Source: Nesterenkonia massiliensis (GTDB taxonomy: Bacteria > Actinomycetota > Actinomycetes > Actinomycetales > Micrococcaceae). Taken from it: DNA of 61,107 bases. The position numbers and the translations under genes were made by a program. A model generated the notes under the pieces. It saw nothing but the letters and a program-made list of their open reading frames with translations, did not search any database and was not told the origin of the DNA. Shown in pieces: positions 10,656-18,517 of this stretch (positions within the stretch are counted from its first letter, which is position 1; each line of letters starts with the position of its first letter). Location: NCBI RefSeq assembly GCF_000455245.1, contig NZ_HG005168.1:123061-184167 (forward strand), read 5' to 3'.

Positions 10656-12000
10656 TCTGCGCTGCCCAGCGATGATCATGGGTGGTCACCAGCACTGCCC
10701 CGCCGTCGTCGGCAAAGCCCCTCAGCACCGCTGATATCCGATCCATGGCCGGTTTATCCCGCCCCAGAGTCGGCTCATCCAATAACAGCACCCGAGGGCG
10801 CAGCAACAGGGCCGTGGCAAGCACCAGATCCTTACGCTGTGCCGCGCTGAGATCATAAGGGTGGGTTTCGGCGTGATCCGCCAGCCCTACCCGGTCTAGA
10901 AGGTCCGCAATGTCCTGCCCGGAGGCCCTCTTCGGGGTGGCGTAGCGCAGTTCGGCCTCAACAGTGGACGCCGAAAGCTGATCCCCGGGGTCCTGTCCCA
11001 CCCAGGCCAGGTAGCCAGCCCGGCGATGCGCGCCAGCTGTACTGAGTTCCACCCCGGCGGGACCGATGATCCGGCCAGAGGATTCCTTAGGCAGCAGCCC
11101 GGCCAGGCCCAGCAGCAGACTGGACTTGCCAGCCCCATTGGGTCCAAGCACTGCGGTGATTTCGCCTGCGCGCAGATCCAGCCCGACGCCGTCGAGCACT
11201 GTCTTTCCGCCACGGCGCAGAGACAGGCCCTGAACCTGAAGCAATGTGTTTCCCGGGTGAGGCGAGGAGGTCTCTGAGTTTGCGCGTTCAGACCCGGGGG
11301 CGTCGTCGGCGGTATCCCAGACTCCATGCAGACTCAGCTGTTCCCGGGAGGGCTGTTCATCCTGGACGCCGCTGAGGCGGCCCTGATTCAGAAAGACGGT
11401 GCGCTGGCAGAACCTGGAGAGCTCATCATGCTGATGCCCTGCCACCAGCACCGCACCACCTTCGGCACAGTGCTGGGCGAGCACCCGGCGCAGTGTGGAT
11501 CGCGCAGTCGCATCCAGGGAAAGGCCGGGCTGGTCAAGGATCAGCAGCTTCCGACCCATGACCAGCAGCGAGGCTAAGGCGGTGAGCTGGCGCTGTCCTC
11601 CGGATAGTTCGAATACCGGCCGGTGGGTGAGTTCGGTCAGGCCCAGCTGGTCCAGAAGTGCTAGCGCCTGATGCGCTGCCGCTTCAAGGCTGAGTCCGGT
11701 CAGCCGGGCCGGAAGCAGCACCTCGTCCCAGACAGTAGAACCCATGCCGGTCAGCTGAGCCTCTGGATCATCGCCGAGCAGCCCGGCGGGGGATGCCCGA
11801 AGCTCGCCGCTGAACTGGCCGTGATCAACCAGCATCCCCGCTGCCGCCCGACACAGCGTAGAAGTCCCGGAGCCAAGCGGGCCCAGCACCGCCATGGACT
11901 CCCCAGGGGCGAGCCGGAGGGTGATGCCATCAAGTGCGGCGGCAGAGCTGGCCGAATAGCGGAAAGTCAGCCCCGCAGCGTCCAGCAGCGGATCAGCCAT
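10621..12000 (-). CDS. ECF transporter ATPase, two ATP-binding domains fused (A-A')
   Basis: A 459-residue protein; the ATG at 12000 overlaps the T-component stop by 8 bp. Domain 1 (about 1-225) has a degenerate Walker A, G-P-L-G-S-G-T-S (40-47, Thr for the catalytic Lys), an intact signature L-S-G-G-Q (132-136) and Walker B L-I-L-D-Q (Gln157 for the catalytic Glu). Domain 2 (about 255-459) has intact Walker A G-P-N-G-A-G-K-S (286-293) and Walker B L-L-L-D-E (Glu409) but a weakened signature L-S-A-A-Q (384-388). In a head-to-tail dimer the good Walker motifs of domain 2 meet the good signature of domain 1, leaving one active and one dead site. It powers the S/T components upstream. Confidence 0.93.
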   Translation of the reverse strand: MADPLLDAAGLTFRYSASSAAALDGITLRLAPGESMAVLGPLGSGTSTLCRAAAGMLVDHGQFSGELRASPAGLLGDDPEAQLTGMGSTVWDEVLLPARLTGLSLEAAAHQALALLDQLGLTELTHRPVFELSGGQRQLTALASLLVMGRKLLILDQPGLSLDATARSTLRRVLAQHCAEGGAVLVAGHQHDELSRFCQRTVFLNQGRLSGVQDEQPSREQLSLHGVWDTADDAPGSERANSETSSPHPGNTLLQVQGLSLRRGGKTVLDGVGLDLRAGEITAVLGPNGAGKSSLLLGLAGLLPKESSGRIIGPAGVELSTAGAHRRAGYLAWVGQDPGDQLSASTVEAELRYATPKRASGQDIADLLDRVGLADHAETHPYDLSAAQRKDLVLATALLLRPRVLLLDEPTLGRDKPAMDRISAVLRGFADDGGAVLVTTHDHRWAAQISQQILRVPAQ

Positions 12001-12796
12001 AGAGGACCTCCAGAACATCACTGGCGGTGGGAAGCGGCAACAGATCAAGCAGCGCCAGGACCACCAGAGCGCTGCTGCCAAGGGCCGCCGACCAGCGCAG
12101 CACCTGCTGGCCGGTGCCTGACGCGTAGAACCGAGCCGGTGCTGGCCGTGGGACCGCGCCGAAACCGCGCTGATTCAGTGCATCATGACGCTGATCCAAC
12201 TGCACCAGCAGCGCTGTCAGCAGGCCCGAGAGGATACCGGGCAGCAAGCGCAGCCGGACCCGCAAGGAAGTGGTGTCCCAACCTCGAGCGGCACGGGCCG
12301 CCATAGTCCGCGCGGTGCGTTCGCGTAGCAGCGGCAGCAGATTCATGGCCGCAGCACAGACATAGGCCACATTAAGCGGCAACCGCAGTCCAATCATCGC
12401 GTCAAAGACCCGAGCGGCATCCGCGCCGAAGGCGAATAAGGCACAGAGACCGATCATGGCCGCCACCCGCAGCCACAGCTGCAGGGCAACAGCCAGACCC
12501 TCCGCAGTGATCGCCGCCGGGCCGGCCGACCAGAGGATATGTACAGCCTCGCCGGGGTAGAACAAGCCCTGGATGATGGTGACCATCACCAGCATGGGCC
12601 CCGCCAGCACCAGCAGTGTCAGCGCCCAGGATTTCAGCCGCAGATGCCGCGTCACCGCAGCGCCGACTGCCGCGCTGAGCAGCACGACTGCCGGCACCAG
12701 CGGCGAAGGGACCCCGTAGACCAGCAGCAGCCCGCACAGCAGGAGCACCAACTCCGTGGAGGGGTGCAGACGGCGGGCAGTTGCTGAAGAGGTCAC
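11993..12796 (-). CDS. ECF transporter transmembrane T component (EcfT)
   Basis: A 267-residue membrane protein beginning at GTG 12796, which overlaps the S-component stop as GTGA. It has about five hydrophobic segments plus the cytoplasmic coupling region of EcfT with M-A-A-R-A-A-R-G-W (the Ala-Arg-Gly motif that docks on the ATPases) and a second N-Q-R-G-F-G. It transmits ATP hydrolysis to the S component. The frame stays open far upstream, but that part lies inside the S gene in another frame and has no transporter features. Confidence 0.9.
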   Translation of the reverse strand: MTSSATARRLHPSTELVLLLCGLLLVYGVPSPLVPAVVLLSAAVGAAVTRHLRLKSWALTLLVLAGPMLVMVTIIQGLFYPGEAVHILWSAGPAAITAEGLAVALQLWLRVAAMIGLCALFAFGADAARVFDAMIGLRLPLNVAYVCAAAMNLLPLLRERTARTMAARAARGWDTTSLRVRLRLLPGILSGLLTALLVQLDQRHDALNQRGFGAVPRPAPARFYASGTGQQVLRWSAALGSSALVVLALLDLLPLPTASDVLEVLYG

Positions 12797-13686
12797 TGAG
12801 CTGTTTCGGCCTGGCTGCGTGGGGCAGTCTGCTGCGCCGCCGGACGGGCGGCGCGGGCGGTGAAGGAATGTCCGGTGAAGGGGTAGCGCGAGCGCAGGCG
12901 GCGTGGCAGTGCCCAGATCACCACAAAGGCCAGCGCGAAGATGAGGGCTTTGTCCGCAATATCGCTGACCACACTCTGAGCGAAGGTGGCGTGCAGCATC
13001 TCCAGCCCGGCTGCTTGCAAGGTCGCGACGACGCCTCCGGTGCCTACACCGAGGCCACCGCCGAAGAGGAAGGCCGCAACTGGGGCGCCCAGTGCACCAC
13101 TGGGGATACCGGCGATGGCACCTGCCAGTACTGCCCACCACAGTGCGCGGAAGGCTCCTAAGCGGGCGGCCCAGCCTGCTGCAGCACCGATGAAGGCGGC
13201 ACCGGCGGTGAAAGCGATGACTGTGGGGTTGATGGTCACACCCCAGATGACGTTGCCGAGAATCCCGGTCAGTGCACCGGCGGCAGGTCCGGCCAACACG
13301 CCGATCAGCACGGTACCCAAAGAGTCCAGGTACAGCGGGATGGGGGTCATCGTGCCCACCACCTGTCCGGTGACGATATTCAACGCAATGGCCACCGGCA
13401 TCAGCGCGAAGATGCCGCGCGGGATCCGGGGCAGGGTGCCAGCGGCGATCAGCACCGCGCCGACCAGGTAGCCCAGCATGACCCCGAGTGTGGTGTGGCC
13501 GAGGTCCTGGCCGAGGGTGGCTGGCTGGCTGGTCAGCACCCACAGATAGGTGCCGAGGATGACCAGGGAGCCGGCGGCAATGGCAGCCAGAGTCCAGGCC
13601 GGTGCTGGCAGACGCGAGGATGAGAGTTCTCCGGGACCCGCGGCGGTGGCGGCGGATCCCTGCCCAGATGTTGGTTCAGCGGACAT
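12793..13686 (-). CDS. ECF transporter substrate-binding S component, substrate unknown
   Basis: A 297-residue membrane protein. Residues 1-28 are a Gly/Ser/Ala-rich soluble tail, followed by about six or seven helices. P-I-P-L-Y-L-D-S-L-G-T with A-G-P-A-A-G-A-L-T-G is a signature seen in S components. A basic Arg/Gln-rich tail of about 35 residues ends the protein. The S component defines the vitamin or precursor imported. Neighbouring YhhQ and nucleoside hydrolase genes suggest a nucleobase or nucleoside, possibly queuine/queuosine (inference). Odd: its first 20 residues are nearly the same as those of the unrelated YhhQ protein. SD AAAGGAA precedes the ATG. Confidence 0.82.
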   Translation of the reverse strand: MSAEPTSGQGSAATAAGPGELSSSRLPAPAWTLAAIAAGSLVILGTYLWVLTSQPATLGQDLGHTTLGVMLGYLVGAVLIAAGTLPRIPRGIFALMPVAIALNIVTGQVVGTMTPIPLYLDSLGTVLIGVLAGPAAGALTGILGNVIWGVTINPTVIAFTAGAAFIGAAAGWAARLGAFRALWWAVLAGAIAGIPSGALGAPVAAFLFGGGLGVGTGGVVATLQAAGLEMLHATFAQSVVSDIADKALIFALAFVVIWALPRRLRSRYPFTGHSFTARAARPAAQQTAPRSQAETAQ

Positions 13687-13916
13687 GATCAGGTGTTCCT
13701 TTCCTAGGGACCGGCAGCAGGGTTGTTGCCGGTGGTGAGGTACGGGTGGTGGTGAGGTATGAGCGGAGCAGGCCGCAGGTGCAGTGCGCAGGTGCAGTTC
13801 ACAGATGCAGGGCGCAGCAGCAGTGCCTAAGGCGCGGCGTCGGGTATCCGGTCCGGCAGATCCGGGCTGGTAGATTCAGGCCCGACACCAGGGCCCGACG
13901 TCGGTGAGGGGTGTGC
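13687..13916 (-). repeat. 230-bp spacer with short direct repeats between yhhQ and the ECF genes
   Basis: No gene. It holds two copies of GGTGGTGAGGTA (13731-13760 area), and GCAGGTGCAGT twice plus a variant (13779-13815 area), then GGCCCGAC repeated near 13880-13900. It is the only sizeable gap in an otherwise overlapping operon, so it may carry a second promoter or an RNA element for the ECF genes. I see no recognisable riboswitch or clear terminator. Confidence 0.5.
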
Positions 13917-14714
13917 TCAGTGAGCGCCGTAGCTGGGCTCGCGGCGCTTGAGCTGAGCGACCACGGTGTAGGTGACCGGCATCAGCACAAACTCCACCGC
14001 GCATTTATAGAGCACACCGAAGATGAAGTAGCTGGCGAACTGTCCCCAGCTCATCAGCGGGTCTAGGCCGAAGAGCGCGGTGAAGGCGATCAGCCCGAAG
14101 AGTGCGGTATCCAGGATTTGGCCGAAAATGGTGGAGCTGGCGATACGGGCCCACAGATTGGACTCACCGAATCGTCCTTTGACCCAGACGATGACGAAGG
14201 AGTTCATCAGCTGCCCGGCCAGGTAGGCCAGCAGTGAGGCGATCAGGATGCGCACGTACATGCCGTCCCAGCCGAAGAGGACCTCGAAGGCCTCCTGGTT
14301 ATAGGCATCGCTGACGGCCGGGGAGATGGTTACCAGACCGAAGACCACGGCACCGATGAGCATCACGGAAAAGCCCACCAGGATGGCGCGGAAGGCGGCT
14401 TTGAATCCGTAGACCTCGGAGATGACGCCGCCGAGAAGATAGGTCAGCGGGAAGAGGAAGACGCCGCCGTCGACCACCCAGCCGCCGAAGTCCATCTGTT
14501 TGGTGGCGGCGATATTGGAGATCAGGTAGAACGCGGCGAGCAGTGAGACCAGCACTGCGTAGAACTGGCTGCCGGTCTGAGCGAAGGCTGCGGGAGCCTT
14601 CGCGGCGCGGGCAGAAGCGCCGGACGTGTGGTGGGCGGGGGTGCTGTTTTGGGTTTCTCCGGGATCCGCCGCGGCTGCAGCGGACCCCTGCCCAGAGGTC
14701 GGGTCGGTACTCAT
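13917..14714 (-). CDS. yhhQ: YhhQ/VUT-family queuosine-precursor transporter
   Basis: A 265-residue inner-membrane protein. About 45 polar Ala/Ser-rich residues precede a classical VUT core with S-N-I-A-A-T-K (helix 1), F-P-L-T-Y-L-L-G-G-V-I-S-E-V-Y-G, and the signature from W-V-K-G-R-F-G through S-S-T-I-F-G-Q-I-L-D-T. Members import queuosine precursors (preQ0/preQ1 in E. coli YhhQ, queuine in some others). The ATG overlaps the nucleoside-hydrolase stop as ATGA, implying coupled translation. The N-terminal extension is unusual for the family (core about 220 residues), and its first 20 residues match those of the ECF S component downstream. Confidence 0.9.
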   Translation of the reverse strand: MSTDPTSGQGSAAAAADPGETQNSTPAHHTSGASARAAKAPAAFAQTGSQFYAVLVSLLAAFYLISNIAATKQMDFGGWVVDGGVFLFPLTYLLGGVISEVYGFKAAFRAILVGFSVMLIGAVVFGLVTISPAVSDAYNQEAFEVLFGWDGMYVRILIASLLAYLAGQLMNSFVIVWVKGRFGESNLWARIASSTIFGQILDTALFGLIAFTALFGLDPLMSWGQFASYFIFGVLYKCAVEFVLMPVTYTVVAQLKRREPSYGAH

Positions 14715-15748
14715 TGGTCAGGTCCTCTCATCAGGGTCTCGGCCAGGTGCGTCAAGAATTGCGAGGCATCCAGGCTGCGAATCAGGGTGGCATTGGGCTG
14801 CCGGTTCCAGCGGCCGAGCCAATCGGCCACCGTTTCACCGCGGGTCAGGGTGCCGGTCAGTTCAACATCGACGGCGGCATCTGCGGTATGCGCCCACGGG
14901 ATTATCTCCTGTTCAGCGCCCGGGAGCGAATCTGCCGCCTGTGCTCGTGCCCAGCCGATGGCCGCGGCGGTCACATAGGGGTCATGGATCTGGGCCAAGT
15001 AGCCGTGGCCGTCCCATTCATGGAACTCGAAGTAGAAGCGCAGTGCCTCGGCCAGCTGCCCCACATATTGCTGCCAACCGGATGCTGCTGAGGATGAGGA
15101 GGTGATCTTCTCCATCAGCTGCGGAGTCATCACCACTGCCTCGGTGGCCTCGATGGGGCCGATGACCGGCAGCGGGGTCCCCGGAGCTCCGAAGGCCGCG
15201 AACACCTCAGCGGCAGCCTCCGGATCCCAGGTGATGTTCCACTCGGTGGTCGGATGGGTGTTGCCGCGGTAGTTGAAAGCCCCGCCCATGATGAACAGCC
15301 GCTTCAGCAGGGTGGGGAGTTCCGGTTCCAGGCGTAGCGCCAGTGCCAGATTGGTGTGCGGACCCAGAACGACGCCGACCACTTCGCCCGGATGTGCACG
15401 GGCGGTCTGCACCCAGGCTTCGGCGGCGGAGAGTTGATGCGCCGTCGTCGTCGGTTCATCCAGCACTGCGTGACCTGCACCCAGCAGACCGTGGGTGTCG
15501 TCGGCGAAGATCGGAGCCGGGTCGCCCGCGCGGTGCGCTACTGGGTTCTCGGCCCCGCGGTGCACGGGAATGTCGGTGCGGCCGGTGAGTTCCAGCCAGG
15601 CCAGCGCATTGCGGGTGACCGCATCCACCGGGACGTTACCGGCGCTGGCCGCGATGCCGGTGATCTCCACGTCCGACTGGCAGAGGGCATAACCCAGGGC
15701 GATGGCGTCGTCGATACCCGGGTCGCAGTCAATAAAAAGCCGAATCAC
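14711..15748 (-). CDS. Inosine-uridine-preferring nucleoside hydrolase family enzyme (candidate queuosine hydrolase)
   Basis: A 345-residue protein with the metal-binding N-terminus F-I-D-C-D-P-G-I-D-D-A-I-A-L of the IUNH superfamily, then I-M-G-G-A-F (mid-protein), W-N-I-T-W-D-P-E-A-A and a C-terminal I-H-D-P-Y-V-T-A-A. These enzymes cleave the N-glycosidic bond of nucleosides to base and ribose. The start is the GTG at 15748, just before the conserved strand; the frame is open for another 120 codons upstream, but that part is repeat-derived and not protein-like. It is the first gene of an operon with YhhQ and ECF transporter genes. IUNH-type QueK enzymes release queuine from queuosine, which is the role proposed here; ordinary purine/pyrimidine salvage is the alternative. 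Confidence 0.9.
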   Translation of the reverse strand: MIRLFIDCDPGIDDAIALGYALCQSDVEITGIAASAGNVPVDAVTRNALAWLELTGRTDIPVHRGAENPVAHRAGDPAPIFADDTHGLLGAGHAVLDEPTTTAHQLSAAEAWVQTARAHPGEVVGVVLGPHTNLALALRLEPELPTLLKRLFIMGGAFNYRGNTHPTTEWNITWDPEAAAEVFAAFGAPGTPLPVIGPIEATEAVVMTPQLMEKITSSSSAASGWQQYVGQLAEALRFYFEFHEWDGHGYLAQIHDPYVTAAAIGWARAQAADSLPGAEQEIIPWAHTADAAVDVELTGTLTRGETVADWLGRWNRQPNATLIRSLDASQFLTHLAETLMRGPDQ

Positions 15749-15779
15749 AAGGCCTATTCTGCCGGGGAAGGCCACCGCG

Positions 15780-15880
15780 TCCCATCCGTTGTGGCGCCGC
15801 GGGCCGGATTTCCGGTCAAAACCGCAACAACGGGTGGGAGATTCGCGCGGAACTGCTGCTGGTTCCCATCCGTTGTGGCG
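15780..15880. repeat. Three-armed intergenic palindrome and adjoining direct repeat
   Basis: TCCCATCCGTTGTGGCG occurs at 15780-15796 and identically at 15864-15880. Between them 15823-15839 is an inverted copy (15 of 17 bases pair). Either outer arm can pair with the middle one, giving stems of about 17 bp with loops of 26 and 24 nt. Just after, GTGGCGCTGGGCAGCTGGCG (15875-15894) is repeated with one change at 15917-15936. The stretch 15749-16058 holds no gene. Confidence 0.85.
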
Positions 15881-16058
15881 CTGGGCAGCTGGCGCGGGGT
15901 GGGTGGCGAGGGGTAGGTGGCGCTGGGTAGCTGGCGAGGGTCCGGTGGCGGGCGGGGGTAGTGGGTGGCGCGGCGCCGTCGCCGCTCGGCTACGCCTGCT
16001 GGATACCCCCTTGTTGAGCGGCAAAGCCTGACCTAGCGTGGCAGGTAGGAGGTCCTTC

Positions 16059-16442
16059 ATGTCTCGTGCAGATGAGCCCAGGCGAACACAGCGCACGGTC
16101 ACGCCCGGCAACATCACTGTGGCTCAGCGCGAAGAACTGCTGCGGCAGCGCCAGCTTCAGACCGGCCGCCCGTGGTCCCAGCGGGCGAATCGGCTGTTCG
16201 GCGACCCCGGCCGCGGAAGCTGGCTGCTGATGGGTATCGCTGCTTTCGCGCTGATATTCAACGGGCTGATCTCTGTCGCTCGGTTGACGCCCCTGTTAGG
16301 TCAGCAGACAGACGCGCAGCTGATCTTCTCGATTCTGGGCACGGCTCTGCTGCCAGTCGGCATGCTGTTCGCCTGGGCGGCAGCCCGCCTGCGGATCTTC
16401 GCCAAGCAAGTGGACAGCGAGCGGGACGCTCAGCCGCGTTAG
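16059..16442 (+). CDS. Small two-TM membrane protein, function unknown
   Basis: A 127-residue protein; the start is the ATG at 16059, fixed by AGGAGG six bases before it (a GTG 21 bases upstream lacks an SD). The N-terminal 55 residues are hydrophilic and basic (Q-R-E-E-L-L-R-Q-R-Q-L), followed by two hydrophobic segments at about 57-77 and 90-110 and a short charged tail. I do not recognise the family. It is convergent with the next gene, sharing the last 4 bp. Confidence 0.75.
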   Translation: MSRADEPRRTQRTVTPGNITVAQREELLRQRQLQTGRPWSQRANRLFGDPGRGSWLLMGIAAFALIFNGLISVARLTPLLGQQTDAQLIFSILGTALLPVGMLFAWAAARLRIFAKQVDSERDAQPR

Positions 16443-17203
16443 GCGCGCCCGCGTCGGACAGCCATGACAATGCCGACGCCGATGAGCACCAGTCCCAGCA
16501 CTCCCAGGCCGATCATCAGCGGAGTGCCCCAGCCGCCCAGCGGGTCCTCCTGGCTGGCCGGGGCTGTCTCCGGAGAGTCAGTCTCCTGTGGTGTGGGCGA
16601 TGCGCTGGTCTCCTCCGGTTCAGCGCTGGTGGTCTCCTCGGTGGGCTCGGGGCTCTCATTAGTGGGTGAGGGCTCGGTAGTGGGAGATTCTGTCTCTGCG
16701 GAATCCTCAACCACGGTGAAGTGCTCGGCGAAGTGCGCCTCAGCCTCCTTCTCGCTGAGCATCGGATCCGAATAAGGAGGGCCAACGGTGAAGGAACCGT
16801 CGTCGAGCTGGACCAGCTGGAAACGCAGCTGCTCGAAGGCATAGTACTGCTGAGGGTCAGCAAAGACACCGGCAACACCGAAGCCCAGCGTCAGGTCCAT
16901 CTCCAGATAGTCTTCTGGTTCGTTTCCGGCCAGACCCATCTCCTCGACGTCGATGACTGCGCTGGTCTCGGTAATTTCGTCAGAGTCGAAGACGCCGTCA
17001 GTGCCCGCCACATTAAAGGTCCATTGGTAGGCCTCGGCTTGGGGGATCTCCTCCCATTCGAAGGTGATCTCTGAACCTTCAACGGTGCCGTGGAGATCAA
17101 AGGGGATCTCTTCACCGGCCGCCGAGGCAGCCGTTGAACCGGCCAAGATCAGCCCGAAGGCGGCCAGCGCTGAGAGTATCGAAGTGCGGAGTCGGGCAGT
17201 CAT
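16439..17203 (-). CDS. Secreted, C-terminally membrane-anchored surface protein, function unknown
   Basis: A 254-residue protein from the ATG at 17203 (SD AGAAGGAAG). A signal peptide (about 1-30) ends near A-S-A-A-G. The exposed domain (about 31-160) contains I-T-F-E-W-E-E-I-P-Q-A-E-A-Y-Q-W, resembling the first strands of a fibronectin-III-like fold. About 60 residues rich in Pro, Ser, Thr and Glu form a stalk, and a hydrophobic segment with a final R-R-G-R-A anchors it. There is no LPXTG, so anchoring is by the membrane helix. The ligand is unknown. Confidence 0.75.
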   Translation of the reverse strand: MTARLRTSILSALAAFGLILAGSTAASAAGEEIPFDLHGTVEGSEITFEWEEIPQAEAYQWTFNVAGTDGVFDSDEITETSAVIDVEEMGLAGNEPEDYLEMDLTLGFGVAGVFADPQQYYAFEQLRFQLVQLDDGSFTVGPPYSDPMLSEKEAEAHFAEHFTVVEDSAETESPTTEPSPTNESPEPTEETTSAEPEETSASPTPQETDSPETAPASQEDPLGGWGTPLMIGLGVLGLVLIGVGIVMAVRRGRA

Positions 17204-17347
17204 GAGCGGCTTCCTTCTGTGCGACAGATGGTGTGCCACCAGCATGACCTACATTGCAGCGGCAAACAACAGGTTGCTATTGCAAATTAATAACGATCCA
17301 CCGAGAGCCGCAGTTCTCGCATCGGGGCGGAACAGAAAGCCGGAGCC

Positions 17348-18517
17348 TCAGTCGGCGTAGGAGCCGGTCAGCAGCACGCCGCCGCCGTCGACACCCTTGG
17401 CGCCCTGCACAAAGTCCTCACCAGCTGCAGCGATACGGGAGTCAGCAGCGTCGTAGCGGCTGATCTCACCCATCACCCAGGCGCGCTGACCCGCGGCGTT
17501 GAGCTGGGCGATAGCCGCATCAGCCTGCTCTGCGGCCACCACGGCCACCATGCCCACACCCAGATTCCAGGTCCGCTCAGCATCGGCCTGCGGCACGCTC
17601 CCGAGCTCGCTGAGCACGCGGAACACCGGCTGCCAGGCCCACGTGGAGCGGTCCACAGTGGCCAGCAGGCCGGTTGGAAGAACTCGTGCCAGGTTGGCAG
17701 CCAGACCGCCTCCGGTGACGTGGCTGAAGCCGCGCACGGGCGCCTCGGGAGAAATCTCGCCCTCGGCAGGATCACCGTTGAGCGCGGTGACCAGATCCAG
17801 GCAGGGCTGGGTGTAGAGACGCGTAGGCTCCAGAAGCTCCTCGCCTAAGCTGCGGCCGAACTCCGCGATGTCGCGGTCATAGCCCCAGCCAGCATCTGCG
17901 GCGATGCGGCGCACCAGCGAGTAGCCATTGGAGTGAATGCCGGAAGAGGCCATGCCGATCACCACATCACCGGCGCGCACCCGATCCGGGCCCAGCACAG
18001 CGGAGGCGTCCACCACACCGGTGGCTGCACCTGCGACGTCGTACTCATGCTCACCCAGCAGCCCCGGGTGTTCCGCGGTCTCCCCGCCCACCAGTGCGGT
18101 GCCGGCCTCAGCCGAAGCCTTCGCGATGCCCGAGACAATGCTGGCAATCCGGGCCGGCTCCACCTTCCCGCAGGCGATGTAATCAGTCATGAACAGCGGC
18201 TTGGCGCCCATGACCACAATGTCATCCACCACCATGCCCACCAGGTCGTAGCCGATGGTGTCGTGGATATCCATCGCCTGGGCGATAGCCACCTTGGTGC
18301 CCACCCCATCAGTGGAGGTGGCCAGCAGAGGCCGCGGCAGCCGCTTGAGTTCAGAAGCGTCATAGAGTCCAGCAAATGCACCGACGCCGCCCATCACCTG
18401 AGGCGTGTGGGTGGCCTCAATATGGGCCTTCATCAGTTCGACGGCGCGGTCACCGGCTTCCACATCCACGCCTGCCGAGGCATAGGTGGTGGGGGTGCGG
18501 CTGCTGGTCTCTGTCAT
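17348..18517 (-). CDS. purM: Phosphoribosylformylglycinamidine cyclo-ligase (AIR synthetase)
   Basis: A 389-residue PurM, converting FGAM plus ATP to AIR in de novo purine synthesis. Seen are the Y-A-S-A-G-V-D-V-E-A-G-D start, L-L-A-T-S-T-D-G-V-G-T-K, the metal/ATP motif L-V-G-G-E-T-A-E-H-P-G, and I-G-M-A-S-S-G-I-H-S-N-G-Y-S. The ATG overlaps the purF stop as ATGA, the usual purF-purM arrangement. Confidence 0.98.
   Translation of the reverse strand: MTETSSRTPTTYASAGVDVEAGDRAVELMKAHIEATHTPQVMGGVGAFAGLYDASELKRLPRPLLATSTDGVGTKVAIAQAMDIHDTIGYDLVGMVVDDIVVMGAKPLFMTDYIACGKVEPARIASIVSGIAKASAEAGTALVGGETAEHPGLLGEHEYDVAGAATGVVDASAVLGPDRVRAGDVVIGMASSGIHSNGYSLVRRIAADAGWGYDRDIAEFGRSLGEELLEPTRLYTQPCLDLVTALNGDPAEGEISPEAPVRGFSHVTGGGLAANLARVLPTGLLATVDRSTWAWQPVFRVLSELGSVPQADAERTWNLGVGMVAVVAAEQADAAIAQLNAAGQRAWVMGEISRYDAADSRIAAAGEDFVQGAKGVDGGGVLLTGSYAD

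Noticed and set aside
12797-13543. Upstream extension of the ECF T-component frame
   Set aside because: It lies entirely within the S-component gene in another frame, is Arg/His/Cys-rich and unlike a membrane protein; the GTGA overlap gives a natural start.
13687-13916. preQ1 or other riboswitch in the salvage operon
   Set aside because: Looked for a preQ1-type stem-loop with A-rich tail here and before the hydrolase; none recognisable by eye. A covariance-model search would be decisive.
15749-16117. Upstream extension of the nucleoside hydrolase frame (about 120 extra codons)
   Set aside because: It is built from the intergenic repeats, has no conserved sequence, and would place the start inside the divergent gene region; the GTG at 15748 directly precedes the conserved N-terminal strand.
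17262-17285. TTGC-TATT-GCAA repeat before the surface-protein gene
   Set aside because: Short, in AT-rich promoter DNA and without a linked regulator; could occur by chance.
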